Shown: piece by piece, positions 8,142 to 14,033 of the stretch | Layout: every line of letters starts with the position of its first letter | Numbering within the stretch: position 1 is the stretch's first letter | DNA from: an uncultured Sphingobium sp. | Lineage (GTDB): Bacteria > Pseudomonadota > Alphaproteobacteria > Sphingomonadales > Sphingomonadaceae | NCBI GenBank assembly: GCA_946885845.1 | Contig: CAMPHJ010000021.1 | Span: forward strand, 1-30,644 | DNA: 30,644 nucleotides | Reading direction: 5' to 3' | Program-made: the position numbers and the translations under genes | Notes under the pieces: generated by a model | The model's database searches: none | What the model saw: only the letters and a program-made list of their open reading frames with translations | What the model was told of the DNA's origin: nothing

Positions 8142-9004
8142 GCGTGCTCGTGAATAACAAGGCGGCAGCGCTCCGCCGCGATGGGTGGTGTGTCATTCGC
8201 CATGCGCTGGATGCCTCAGGGTTGAACGCCCTGCAGGCCGACCTTGATCCAGTCTTTGCCGTTACGCCCCTCTGCCAAGGACCATTTTATGGCGAACGGA
8301 CCCGGCGCTTTGGCGGCCTGCTCGCGCGATCACCTCTGGCCGAGCGCCTGGTCATGCATCCTCTGGTCCTCGATGTCGTGAGCAGGATGCTGCTGCCCTG
8401 GTGCGAGCGTTTCAATCTCAACCTCACCCAGGCAATTGAAATCCATCCCGGCGCCCTGCCGCAACTGCCGCATCGCGATCAGGACATGTGGCAGGGACCC
8501 AAGGGCTCGGTCGAGTATCTCGTCAATGTGATGTGGCCGTTGACGTCATTCACGCGAGAAAATGGCGGAACGCGCCTCTGGACCGGCAGTCATCTCCAGC
8601 AGGCCGCCGCCCTGCTTCCCGAGGAGGAGGCGGTCGTACCAATGGTGGAACCCGGCGACGCGTTGCTGTTCCTGGGATCGACGCTTCACGGCGGCGGCGG
8701 GAACGCAACCGCCTTGCCCCGGCGCGGCATCATTATGAGCTACTGCCTGGGTTGGCTCAAACCGTTCGAACTTCAATGGCTTGTGTACCCGCCCGCCATC
8801 GCGCGGCGCTTTTCGCCCGAGCTTGCTGCTCTCGTGGGCTATGCCCAGCATCGACCCAACCTCGGCAATGTCGAGGGCCAGTGCCCCTCCATCCTGCTGC
8901 GCGGCACCATTGCGGATCATATCCCGGCCATTGATGCGCTGCGGCCGGACCAGGAGGAGGCGGTTGCCGCTTTCCTTCGCGGGCAACTGGGCGAGATGGG
9001 GTGA
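8138..9004 (+). CDS. Phytanoyl-CoA dioxygenase (PhyH) family Fe(II)/2-oxoglutarate oxygenase
   Basis: Predicted non-haem iron oxygenase of 288 residues that would hydroxylate or otherwise oxidise a substrate using 2-oxoglutarate and O2. The facial triad is intact: H112 and D114 in 'PHRDQD' and H184 in 'STLHGGGGN'; an Arg at about 195-196 ('PRRGI') is placed to bind 2-oxoglutarate. It overlaps luxI by four bases and ends one base before the fseA-like gene, so it sits inside the quorum-sensing/excision operon and should be co-induced. The substrate is unknown; an acyl-homoserine lactone, its fatty acyl precursor, or a separate signal are all possible. Confidence 0.85.
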   Translation: MSVLVNNKAAALRRDGWCVIRHALDASGLNALQADLDPVFAVTPLCQGPFYGERTRRFGGLLARSPLAERLVMHPLVLDVVSRMLLPWCERFNLNLTQAIEIHPGALPQLPHRDQDMWQGPKGSVEYLVNVMWPLTSFTRENGGTRLWTGSHLQQAAALLPEEEAVVPMVEPGDALLFLGSTLHGGGGNATALPRRGIIMSYCLGWLKPFELQWLVYPPAIARRFSPELAALVGYAQHRPNLGNVEGQCPSILLRGTIADHIPAIDALRPDQEEAVAAFLRGQLGEMG

Positions 9005-9005
9005 C

Positions 9006-9744
9006 ATGACCATCGCACCGGTCGATCCCGAAGCGCATGATGCGGTCAGGCGGCTGGGCCGCTCGGCGCTGGCCTGGGAAGTGCTTCGCCGCGACCCTGC
9101 CTATCGCGAGGCCTTCAGGGCGCTGTCGTTGAAGCCCGAGGGATCGGCGGCGGCCGCTCCGGCTTTTGCCGCGCGTTGGGGGTTGCACTTTCCCTGAGGA
9201 TCCGGCGCACTCCTGCGCCCATGTCCTGCCGGTCTGGTCGGCGGGCGTCGATCCACGCGTTGTTCCGGTCGAGCTGCTGCCTGATTGCGGCGGTACGGAT
9301 CGATGGCGGTTCGACCTTCGGCATCATATTGCCCGTGTCGTAACCAGCGCGGCTGGCCGACACGTTCGCATAGACGAAGCTGGCCATGTCATTCGCCTGG
9401 ACATGGTTGATGATGTGCTCGCCGGCCGTTCCATGGCTCTGCGGGTCGTGCTGGACGTCGGACCGAACCTGCCGTTGCAAACTGAAGCTGCGCATGCGCT
9501 GCACCGTCTCGTGTCAGGGGCGCTGCGGCCGAATATCTACCATGAGCGGCAGGCAGCCGCCTTGCTCAGCCTTTGGGCGCTCGATGCCCGAAGGTCTGGC
9601 GCCAGCCTTCGTAAAGTCGCTGATCTGCTGCTGGGACCCGGGGATTGGCCCGGCGACGGCGAATACCGCAAATCGCGTGCGCGGCGGATGGTGACAGCAG
9701 GGGAAGTGATGGTGAGGGCAGGGCCGCGGGCTGTGTTGAGGTAA
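9006..9744 (+). CDS. fseA: FseA-like excision activator (DUF6499 + DUF2285) made by +1 frameshift
   Basis: Two overlapping frames encode one expected protein of about 245 residues. The first (9006-9197, 63 codons) is a DUF6499-type domain ('AWEVLRRDPAYREAF') ending '...RWGLHFP' at a TGA. The second frame continues 'EDPAHS...' to a DUF2285 end ('LDARRSGASLRKVADLLLGP', 'RRMVTAGEVM'). Homologues read through as one chain across '..FPEDP..'. In ICEMlSymR7A the equivalent msi172-msi171 pair is joined by programmed +1 frameshifting to give FseA, which activates rdfS and excision. The gene starts one base after phyH and is the last of the luxR-luxI-phyH operon. A simple frameshift mutation is the alternative, but the shift falls exactly at CCC-TGA. 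Confidence 0.8.
9189..9198 (+). promoter_or_regulatory. Candidate programmed +1 ribosomal frameshift site (TTT CCC TGA G)
   Basis: In the zero frame the codons are CAC TTT CCC TGA. If peptidyl-tRNA-Pro slips one base from CCC to CCT at the slow TGA, the next codon is GAG and translation enters the DUF2285 frame at residues 'EDP'. Pro-stop shifty codons of this kind promote +1 slippage in other genes. The site links the two domains with no extra or missing residue. Confidence 0.65.
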
Positions 9745-9759
9745 TTGGTATGAATCTAG

Positions 9760-10011
9760 CTAATCGGGCGTTAGCACATCCGGTGGCATCTCATCCATCA
9801 GAAGGACATACGTCGGAACGTTCAGCTGGATAGCGAGCCGGTCTAGGCGATCAACGCTGGCGCTGTATTCGCAGCGCTCCAGCGCGCTGACATAGGTGCG
9901 ATGAATGCCGGCCTCATGGGCAAGAGCCTCTTGAGACATGCCGCGAGCAGCCCTTAAACGACGAAGATTTCGTGCCAAATTGTCTCGGCTGGACATAACC
10001 TCCAGCGACAC
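9760..10011 (-). CDS. qseC: Xre-family repressor, QseC-like, copy 1
   Basis: Small DNA-binding protein (83 residues from a GTG at 10011, or 78 from an ATG at 9996 that follows GGAGG only two bases away). The helix-turn-helix spans about residues 12-68, with the recognition region around 'AGIHRTYVSALE'. It is divergent from the qseM-like gene at 10067; the 55-base gap holds an inverted repeat and overlapping promoter elements. In Mesorhizobium, QseC binds between divergent qseC and qseM and switches antiactivator expression. The qseC name rests on gene size, fold and position, not on sequence alignment. Confidence 0.75.
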   Translation of the reverse strand: MSLEVMSSRDNLARNLRRLRAARGMSQEALAHEAGIHRTYVSALERCEYSASVDRLDRLAIQLNVPTYVLLMDEMPPDVLTPD

Positions 10012-10013
10012 GA

Positions 10014-10044
10014 TTGCACTGTATTTCTCTACATTGTATACAGT
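10014..10044 (+). promoter_or_regulatory. qseM1 promoter overlapping an inverted-repeat operator
   Basis: ACTGTAT (10018-10024) and ATACAGT (10038-10044) are perfect 7-bp inverted arms, 20 bases centre to centre, which is two helical turns. They overlap a plausible sigma-70 promoter towards qseM1: TTGCAC at 10014-10019, a 17-base spacer, TATACA at 10037-10042. A repressor bound here would block the promoter. Confidence 0.5.
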
Positions 10045-10066
10045 TCATTCGTGTTCAGAGAGCCAG

Positions 10067-10324
10067 ATGAGGACTAAACTTTTACATCAGGTGCCGACTG
10101 GCAGCGTGGGCAGTTATGATTGCTCGCACCTATCCCTGTATGCAGCCTTGCTCGACGCCGAAAAGGCCGGACTGGATTGGGCGGATGCCGCCCGAACCCT
10201 GATGGGCATCGATCCCGCCGCTGTTGGTGCAGAGGAATGTTGGACCTCGCACCTGGAGCGGGCGCGCTGGATCGTCGGGGATGGATTGGCGAATGCAATC
10301 CTGGCGTTCGGACAGCGGGAATAG
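10067..10324 (+). CDS. qseM: QseM-like antiactivator, copy 1 (small DUF2285-related protein)
   Basis: Small protein of 85 residues with no DNA-binding domain evident. In ICEMlSymR7A, QseM binds and blocks both TraR and FseA, keeping excision and transfer off. The pattern 'YDxxHLxLYAALLDAxxAGxxWxDAA' near residues 18-45 and the C-terminal 'TSHLERARWIVGDGLANAILAF' are shared with copy 2 at 10796. The start is the ATG at 10067, in a short 5' leader after the operator. Its last ~29 codons are almost identical in DNA to copy 2, whereas the rest is diverged. The name is by context and size. Confidence 0.72.
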   Translation: MRTKLLHQVPTGSVGSYDCSHLSLYAALLDAEKAGLDWADAARTLMGIDPAAVGAEECWTSHLERARWIVGDGLANAILAFGQRE

Positions 10325-10340
10325 GTAGCAGGATCGGCGC
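10238..10340 (+). repeat. Near-identical 103-bp repeat, copy A (qseM1 3' end and downstream)
   Basis: This segment matches 10970-11072 with a single mismatch seen by eye (G versus A in GAGCGGGCG / GAGCGAGCG). It starts at the 'CWTSHLE' codons and runs past the stop into non-coding DNA. Weaker similarity continues about 95 bases further, to around 10435. The flanking 5' coding parts are much less alike. Confidence 0.9.
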
Positions 10341-10432
10341 TTCGCGCTGATGTGCGGTCGCGCTCTACGGCTTGCTCTGTTCGCTGCCCAACGCCTGCGG
10401 CTCTCGACTGCCGGTAACTATCGCTGGCGCGG

Positions 10433-10519
10433 TGGCTGATGACAGCAGGGCAGCTGGTGAGCGCAGGACCGCGCGCCTACTTGCCCGGCAGATCCGCTGA
10501 AACGCGCGTTAATCGCTGA
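10433..10519 (+). pseudogene. 3' remnant of a second fseA (DUF2285 C-terminus)
   Basis: The frame reads 'WLMTAGQLVSAGPRAYL', which aligns with the C-terminus of the intact DUF2285 protein ('RRMVTAGEVMVRAGPRAVL') with one residue gap. It has no start codon or upstream domain and ends at a TGA overlapping the 3' end of the second qseC-like gene. It lies just where an fseA copy would be if the module fseA-qseC-qseM had been duplicated. Confidence 0.65.
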
Positions 10520-10724
10520 TCGGCTGCACCAAATCAGCGGGCATTGCATCGACGGACTGAGCGAGCATCCAGATGGAAATCGCCGTAGGATTCCGTTGCC
10601 CACGTTCAAGCCAGCCGATGTAGCTTTGTGAGAAGCCCGACTTCTCTGCGACAGCTTCCTGGGTCAGCCCCTTTTCCTTTCTCAGACGGGCAAAATTAGC
10701 CCCGATCACCTTTCGCATGTCCAT
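10509..10724 (-). CDS. Xre-family repressor, QseC-like, copy 2
   Basis: DNA-binding protein of 71 residues, almost entirely helix-turn-helix ('LRKEKGLTQEAVAEKSGFSQSYIGWLERGQRNPT'). It is divergent from the second qseM-like gene. It is clearly diverged from copy 1: the recognition segment 'GFSQSYIGWLE' differs from 'GIHRTYVSALE', so the two repressors probably read different operators. The start is the ATG at 10724, without an obvious ribosome site. Confidence 0.75.
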   Translation of the reverse strand: MDMRKVIGANFARLRKEKGLTQEAVAEKSGFSQSYIGWLERGQRNPTAISIWMLAQSVDAMPADLVQPISD

Positions 10725-10733
10725 GAACTGAGA

Positions 10734-10774
10734 TTCAAGGAATTGCTTGAACGGGTTTATTCACTATATTGAAT
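10734..10774. promoter_or_regulatory. Two inverted repeats and a promoter between qseC2 and qseM2
   Basis: TTCAAG-6-CTTGAA (10734-10751) and ATTCA-6-TGAAT (10759-10774) are perfect short dyads. A promoter towards qseM2 fits TTGCTT (10743-10748), a 16-base spacer and TATATT (10765-10770). The arrangement resembles paired repressor half-sites. The sequences differ from the operator of the first pair. Confidence 0.45.
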
Positions 10775-10795
10775 AATGGTCCCGTGCGAGGATTG

Positions 10796-11056
10796 ATGGT
10801 GTTGCTAGTCAAGCATCTAGCTCCCACAGGGAGCCAAATTGGCGAATATGATCGTCAGCATCTGGCACTCTATGCCGCGATGCTCGACGCTGATGCCGCT
10901 GGGCGGCACTGGACCGACGCGGCATCGGACCTGATAGGCCTCGACATCAAGGCTGTCGGCGCGCGAGCCTGTTGGACCTCGCACCTGGAGCGAGCGCGCT
11001 GGATCGTCGGGGATGGATTGGCGAATGCAATCCTGGCGTTCGGACAGCGGGAATAG
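10796..11056 (+). CDS. QseM-like antiactivator, copy 2
   Basis: Small protein of 86 residues, paralogous to copy 1: 'PTGSQIGEYDRQHLALYAAMLDA' against 'PTGSVGSYDCSHLSLYAALLDA', then 'TDAASDLIGLDIKAVGA' against 'ADAARTLMGIDPAAVGA'. The final 29 residues are identical to copy 1. I chose the ATG at 10796, four bases after GAGGA; an upstream TTG at 10769 lies within the promoter. If both copies are active, two antiactivators could target the LuxR and FseA. Confidence 0.72.
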   Translation: MVLLVKHLAPTGSQIGEYDRQHLALYAAMLDADAAGRHWTDAASDLIGLDIKAVGARACWTSHLERARWIVGDGLANAILAFGQRE

Positions 11057-11072
11057 GTAGCAGGATCGGCGC
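10970..11072 (+). repeat. Near-identical 103-bp repeat, copy B (qseM2 3' end and downstream)
   Basis: Partner of 10238-10340, 732 bases away in the same orientation, with one mismatch. Direct repeats of this length could recombine and delete one qseC-qseM pair together with the fseA remnant. Confidence 0.9.
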
Positions 11073-11416
11073 CCCGCGCTGATGCGCGATCGCGCTCTAC
11101 GGCTCGCTGCGCTCGCCGCCGAGCCCCTCCGGGTCTCCGCCTCACGGTAACGATCGCTGGCGCGTCTGCGGACGCCGTGCCCCTGCACGGCGGCGCTGCT
11201 GGTGCCTCTCCCGTTACGGCGGGTGCGGGCGGCGCTCCCGGCTAGGCCCGTCGCGGCCCGAGGCAACCCCCGCGCTGCGCTTGGGGTGCTACACTTTGTT
11301 TCGCCCTGAAGGTGCCCCCGGCCGCTGGAGCCGGGCCTCTTGGTCGCTCCTGCCGCCCACCCCCGCCTTCGCGGGGAGGCTTTGTGCCTTTTTTAGGGTG
11401 GCGTGGAGGAGTGGCC
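11057..11416. other. 360-base GC-rich intergenic region with terminator-like hairpins before ardC
   Basis: No credible gene. The first ~110 bases are similar to the DNA downstream of qseM1. At 11361-11376 CCCCGC-CTTC-GCGGGG forms a strong hairpin, followed by AGGC-TTTGT-GCCT and a run of T to about 11394. This sits immediately before the ribosome site of ardC. Confidence 0.55.
11361..11394 (+). terminator. Rho-independent terminator or attenuator upstream of ardC
   Basis: Two stacked hairpins (6-bp GC-only stem with a CTTC loop, then a 4-bp stem) end in a T-tract (GCCTTTTTT). It would end transcription from the qseM2 side. Because the ardC ribosome site starts only ~12 bases later, it could also act as an attenuator in the ardC leader. 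Confidence 0.5.
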
Positions 11417-12409
11417 ATGCCGAGAATGACCAGCCGTTGCGCCCGTCGCGAGGTTGAAGTGGGAGGGACGCAGGAGCCGCGCGCCAATCTCTACGAAGAG
11501 GTGACAGCCCGGATTATCGCTGAACTGAAAGAGGGGAGGCTGCCATGGGTGCAACCTTGGGGACAGGTCGCGGGGATCGGTCCCGCGCTGCCGCGCAATG
11601 CGCTGACCGCCCGCCCTTATTCCGGCGTAAATATCCTCATTCTGTGGAGCAAGGTCATCGAGCAGGGCTGGCCGTCGCAATGCTGGCTGACCTTCCGTCA
11701 GGCGCTGGAGGCAGGCGGTCGTGTGAGGAAGGGCGAGCGGGGCGTGACGGTCGTCTATGCCGATCGCTTTACCCCGGAAGCCGAAAAGGATAGGGCCTCT
11801 CGAGAGGGTGGCGATCCCAAGGCCATTCCCTTCCTCAAGCGCTTTACCGTCTTCAACGTCGCGCAATGCGAGGGTCTGCGCGAAGGGTTGGCCACTGACC
11901 CTGCGCCGCTTGCCCAGCGCGAGATCGTACCGATCGCCGAGGAAGTGATCGCCGCGTCAGGCGTCGCGTTCCGCGTCGGGGGCAATGAGGCCTTCTATGC
12001 GCCCGGACAGGATTTCGTGGCTGTGCCGCCGCAGCCCGCCTTCTTCGATCAGGTCAATTATTACCGGACCTGCCTCCATGAACTGACCCACGCGACCGGC
12101 CACGCAAAGCGGCTGGGCCGCCATCTCCTCAACGCCTTTGGCAGCAAGGACTATGCCCGCGAGGAGCTGGTCGCCGAGATGGGATCGGCCTTCCTCTGCG
12201 CGGCGCTCGGCATAATGCCCACCGTCCGCCATGCCGATTATGTCGGCGCGTGGCTGGAGGTGCTGCGAGAAGACAACCGGGCAATTTTTTGTGCTGCCAG
12301 CGCAGCCAGCAAAGCGGCGGACTGGCTGCTCGCCCGTCGGCCCTGTCCCGAGCAAGGTGGAGGGGGCGAGGCGCAGGCGGCGCGGGAAGAGGGGAGTTTG
12401 GCGGCATGA
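11417..12409 (+). CDS. ardC: ArdC-like antirestriction protein (ssDNA-binding domain + zincin)
   Basis: Protein of 330 residues of the ArdC/DUF1738 family, which protects incoming conjugative DNA and binds single-stranded DNA. The N-terminal domain (about 24-150) has family features 'LYEEVTARIIAELKEGRLPWVQPW', 'NALTARPYSGVN' and 'FNVAQCEGL'. The C-terminal metallopeptidase-like domain has an intact HELTH (221-225) with further 'ATGH'. I chose the ATG at 11417 because GGAGGA lies just upstream; a longer upstream frame is low-complexity. The stop overlaps the DUF2958 start (ATGA). Confidence 0.88.
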   Translation: MPRMTSRCARREVEVGGTQEPRANLYEEVTARIIAELKEGRLPWVQPWGQVAGIGPALPRNALTARPYSGVNILILWSKVIEQGWPSQCWLTFRQALEAGGRVRKGERGVTVVYADRFTPEAEKDRASREGGDPKAIPFLKRFTVFNVAQCEGLREGLATDPAPLAQREIVPIAEEVIAASGVAFRVGGNEAFYAPGQDFVAVPPQPAFFDQVNYYRTCLHELTHATGHAKRLGRHLLNAFGSKDYAREELVAEMGSAFLCAALGIMPTVRHADYVGAWLEVLREDNRAIFCAASAASKAADWLLARRPCPEQGGGGEAQAAREEGSLAA

Positions 12410-12834
12410 AGCTCCTGACTCCCGAACTGCGCTTTGCGCTGCGCGCCAATGACATCGCCCGCCGCGCCCATGAGGCCAAGGGCGAGCGCTTCGATCCGCC
12501 GCCCGTCGTCAAGCTGTTCAATCCGCTTGGAGCCGCGGCATGGCTTGCGACGGAACTGGCGGATGACGGCGATGTTCTTTTCGGACTGGCCGATCTTGGC
12601 TTTGGTTGTCCTGAACTCGGCTATTTCAGCCTGACCGAAATCGCCGCTGTCCGGCTTCCCTACGGCCTCTTCATCGAGCGCGATCTGGGTTTCGGGAACA
12701 AATTGCCGCTCTCCGTCTGGGCGGAACAGTCCCGCCGTGCTGGCTCCATCCTCTGGGCCGAAGCCCTGATCCGCCGCGCCGTCCGGATGGGCGCGGACCC
12801 TATTTCTCCCTCGCCCGATCCGGACAAGGGATGA
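12406..12834 (+). CDS. DUF2958 domain protein
   Basis: Protein of 142 residues with the DUF2958 pattern: 'LLTPELRFALRAND' at the start, 'VVKLFNPLGAAAWLATEL' in the middle, 'FGLADLGFGCPELGYFSLTEI' and 'IERDLGF'. The family is common beside ArdC in alphaproteobacterial ICEs and plasmids; the biochemical role is not known to me. The start overlaps the ardC stop by four bases, so they form one operon. Confidence 0.85.
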   Translation: MKLLTPELRFALRANDIARRAHEAKGERFDPPPVVKLFNPLGAAAWLATELADDGDVLFGLADLGFGCPELGYFSLTEIAAVRLPYGLFIERDLGFGNKLPLSVWAEQSRRAGSILWAEALIRRAVRMGADPISPSPDPDKG

Positions 12835-12835
12835 C

Positions 12836-13051
12836 GTGAAGGCGGTACGTCACGCCGCCACGGCGATATCGTGCTGGAAGCTCCATTGCAGACGCCCCTC
12901 CGCGACTGGAGGAGCGGCCGAGATGCCCAACCTCATGACGCTCTGCCATAGCTGCCATGCTGGGCTCGATCCACATTTTGACCGCAGCTTGTTCGACCAT
13001 GTGAACCCGTTCGACGCGGCGAAGCTGTTGCCATGTTTTGAAGATGGCTAG
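12836..13051 (+). pseudogene. Degraded HNH endonuclease-like gene, C-terminal part
   Basis: The stretch 'MPNLMTLCHSCHAGLDPHFD' is a convincing HNH C-terminal half (Cys-x2-Cys with the second catalytic region). The segment that should carry the first His pair looks frameshifted: 'GDIVLEA' is in one frame and the continuation in another, near 12882. No good start codon is present. It directly follows DUF2958. Probably a remnant; a real short protein of 71 residues from the GTG at 12836 cannot be excluded. Confidence 0.45.
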
Positions 13052-13350
13052 CCAACTACCGGCGCGTGACCGAATAGCAGACCTTGGCGCAGGTCATCTC
13101 CTGAAAGGCAGCGCACCAGCGCCCGGCGCCTCTCTTCATGGCAGGTCTGGCGCCTGCACGACTCGTCCGTGCAACGGCCTCGCCGATTTTCTTCCCCGCC
13201 CTGGGGGCTTCCTCGCAAACCAAGAATCCCGGCTCTGGCCGTCCTTCGCTGGCGCTCCGGGCTGACGGTGCGCGGCGTCGTACCCGCGCCTGATCGACTG
13301 CCATCGAGGCCGCACGGGGCGGCATTCGAGCAAGCACAAGGAGATTTCCC
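13052..13350. other. Gene-free interval before the DUF736 gene
   Basis: About 300 bases, GC-rich, without a supported gene on either strand. An AAGGAG ribosome site for the next gene lies at the right end. I see no repeat or clear promoter. Confidence 0.5.
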
Positions 13351-13650
13351 ATGGCACAGATCGGCAGCTTCATCCGCAACGAGGAGGGCGTCTACAGCGG
13401 CGAAATCCGCACCCTTACCCTTCGCGTCAAGGCGACGATCCGGCCCGTCGATCGCGAGCATGGCAAGGCTCCGGACCACCGCGTCAGCACTGGGATCGTC
13501 GAGTTCGGCGCAGGCTGGACCAAGGCAGCACGCGAGACGGGGGCGGAATATCTGAGCCTCAAGCTCGATGACCCCTCCTTCCCCGCGCCGATCTACGCGA
13601 CGCTCACCCAGGCGGATGACGGCGAGCACAAGCTCATCTGGTCCCGCTGA
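13351..13650 (+). CDS. DUF736 family protein
   Basis: Protein of 99 residues that matches DUF736: 'MAQIGSFxxxEEGxYSGxIRTLTL' at the N-terminus, 'GxxxxGAGWTKAAxETGxEYLSLKLDDPSFPAPIYATL' in the middle and a charged end. DUF736 genes are typical of conjugative elements in alphaproteobacteria; the function is not established to my knowledge. The ATG follows AAGGAG with a seven-base gap. It lies upstream of the rdfS-like gene, separated by a hairpin and a long inverted repeat. Confidence 0.9.
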   Translation: MAQIGSFIRNEEGVYSGEIRTLTLRVKATIRPVDREHGKAPDHRVSTGIVEFGAGWTKAARETGAEYLSLKLDDPSFPAPIYATLTQADDGEHKLIWSR

Positions 13651-13657
13651 CCCGGCC

Positions 13658-13681
13658 GCCCCGCGTCGATGCGCGCGGGGC
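13658..13681 (+). terminator. Strong GC hairpin after DUF736
   Basis: GCCCCGCG (13658-13665) pairs perfectly with CGCGGGGC (13674-13681) around an 8-base loop, beginning 8 bases after the DUF736 stop. There is no T-tract, so it may be an mRNA end-stabiliser or weak terminator that separates DUF736 from rdfS transcription. Confidence 0.45.
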
Positions 13682-13693
13682 CTCATACCAAGG

Positions 13694-13724
13694 GTGTCGA
13701 AAATGCGGATTGCGGTTTCGACAC
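13694..13724. promoter_or_regulatory. Perfect 9-bp inverted repeat upstream of rdfS, candidate activator site
   Basis: GTGTCGAAA (13694-13702) and TTTCGACAC (13716-13724) are perfect inverted arms with a 13-base spacer (22 bases centre to centre); the spacer holds GCGG twice. It ends 78 bases before the chosen rdfS start, where an activator would bind. In ICEMlSymR7A, FseA activates rdfS, so this is the best candidate target for the FseA-like protein (inference). Confidence 0.5.
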
Positions 13725-13802
13725 TGATTCCGCGGTGTCCTCGCCGCCATCCTGAGTGCAGCGACCGCGATGTTGCGGTCGGCAGCCACAGGACAGCGCC
13801 CC

Positions 13803-14033
13803 ATGGAAACCGATGACGACATTACCCGCGCCAATCGCGCCAAACGCGGCTCGCCCTTCCTCAATACCGACCAGGCCGCAGCCTACCTCAAGCTTTCGAG
13901 CCGCCTCCTCAAACGGCTTCGCCGCGACGGGAAAGGCCCGGTCTTCCGCCGCCACAGCCGCTTCGTCCAATATCATATCGACGACCTCGATACATGGTCG
14001 GCCGAGCATTCTGGCCGGGAGATCGGCGGATGA
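13803..14033 (+). CDS. rdfS: Excisionase-like small DNA-binding protein (RdfS-like)
   Basis: Protein of 76 residues with a MerR/AlpA-type winged helix: 'SPFLNTDQAAAYLKLSSRLLKRLRRDGKGPVFRRHSR' then 'VQYHIDDLDTW', the standard excisionase layout. Recombination directionality factors of this type push a tyrosine integrase towards excision. The ATG at 13803 is chosen; an upstream ATG at 13770 would add 11 residues. The stop overlaps the traF start (ATGA), matching the rdfS-traF linkage of Mesorhizobium ICEs. The integrase it would partner is probably the one at 29-30 kb. The name is by family and context. Confidence 0.75.
   Translation: METDDDITRANRAKRGSPFLNTDQAAAYLKLSSRLLKRLRRDGKGPVFRRHSRFVQYHIDDLDTWSAEHSGREIGG

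Noticed and set aside
11417..13051. ArdC, DUF2958 and HNH genes as a new defence island
   Set aside because: ArdC and DUF2958 are routine ICE/plasmid backbone genes and the HNH gene looks broken, so a new defence system is not supported.
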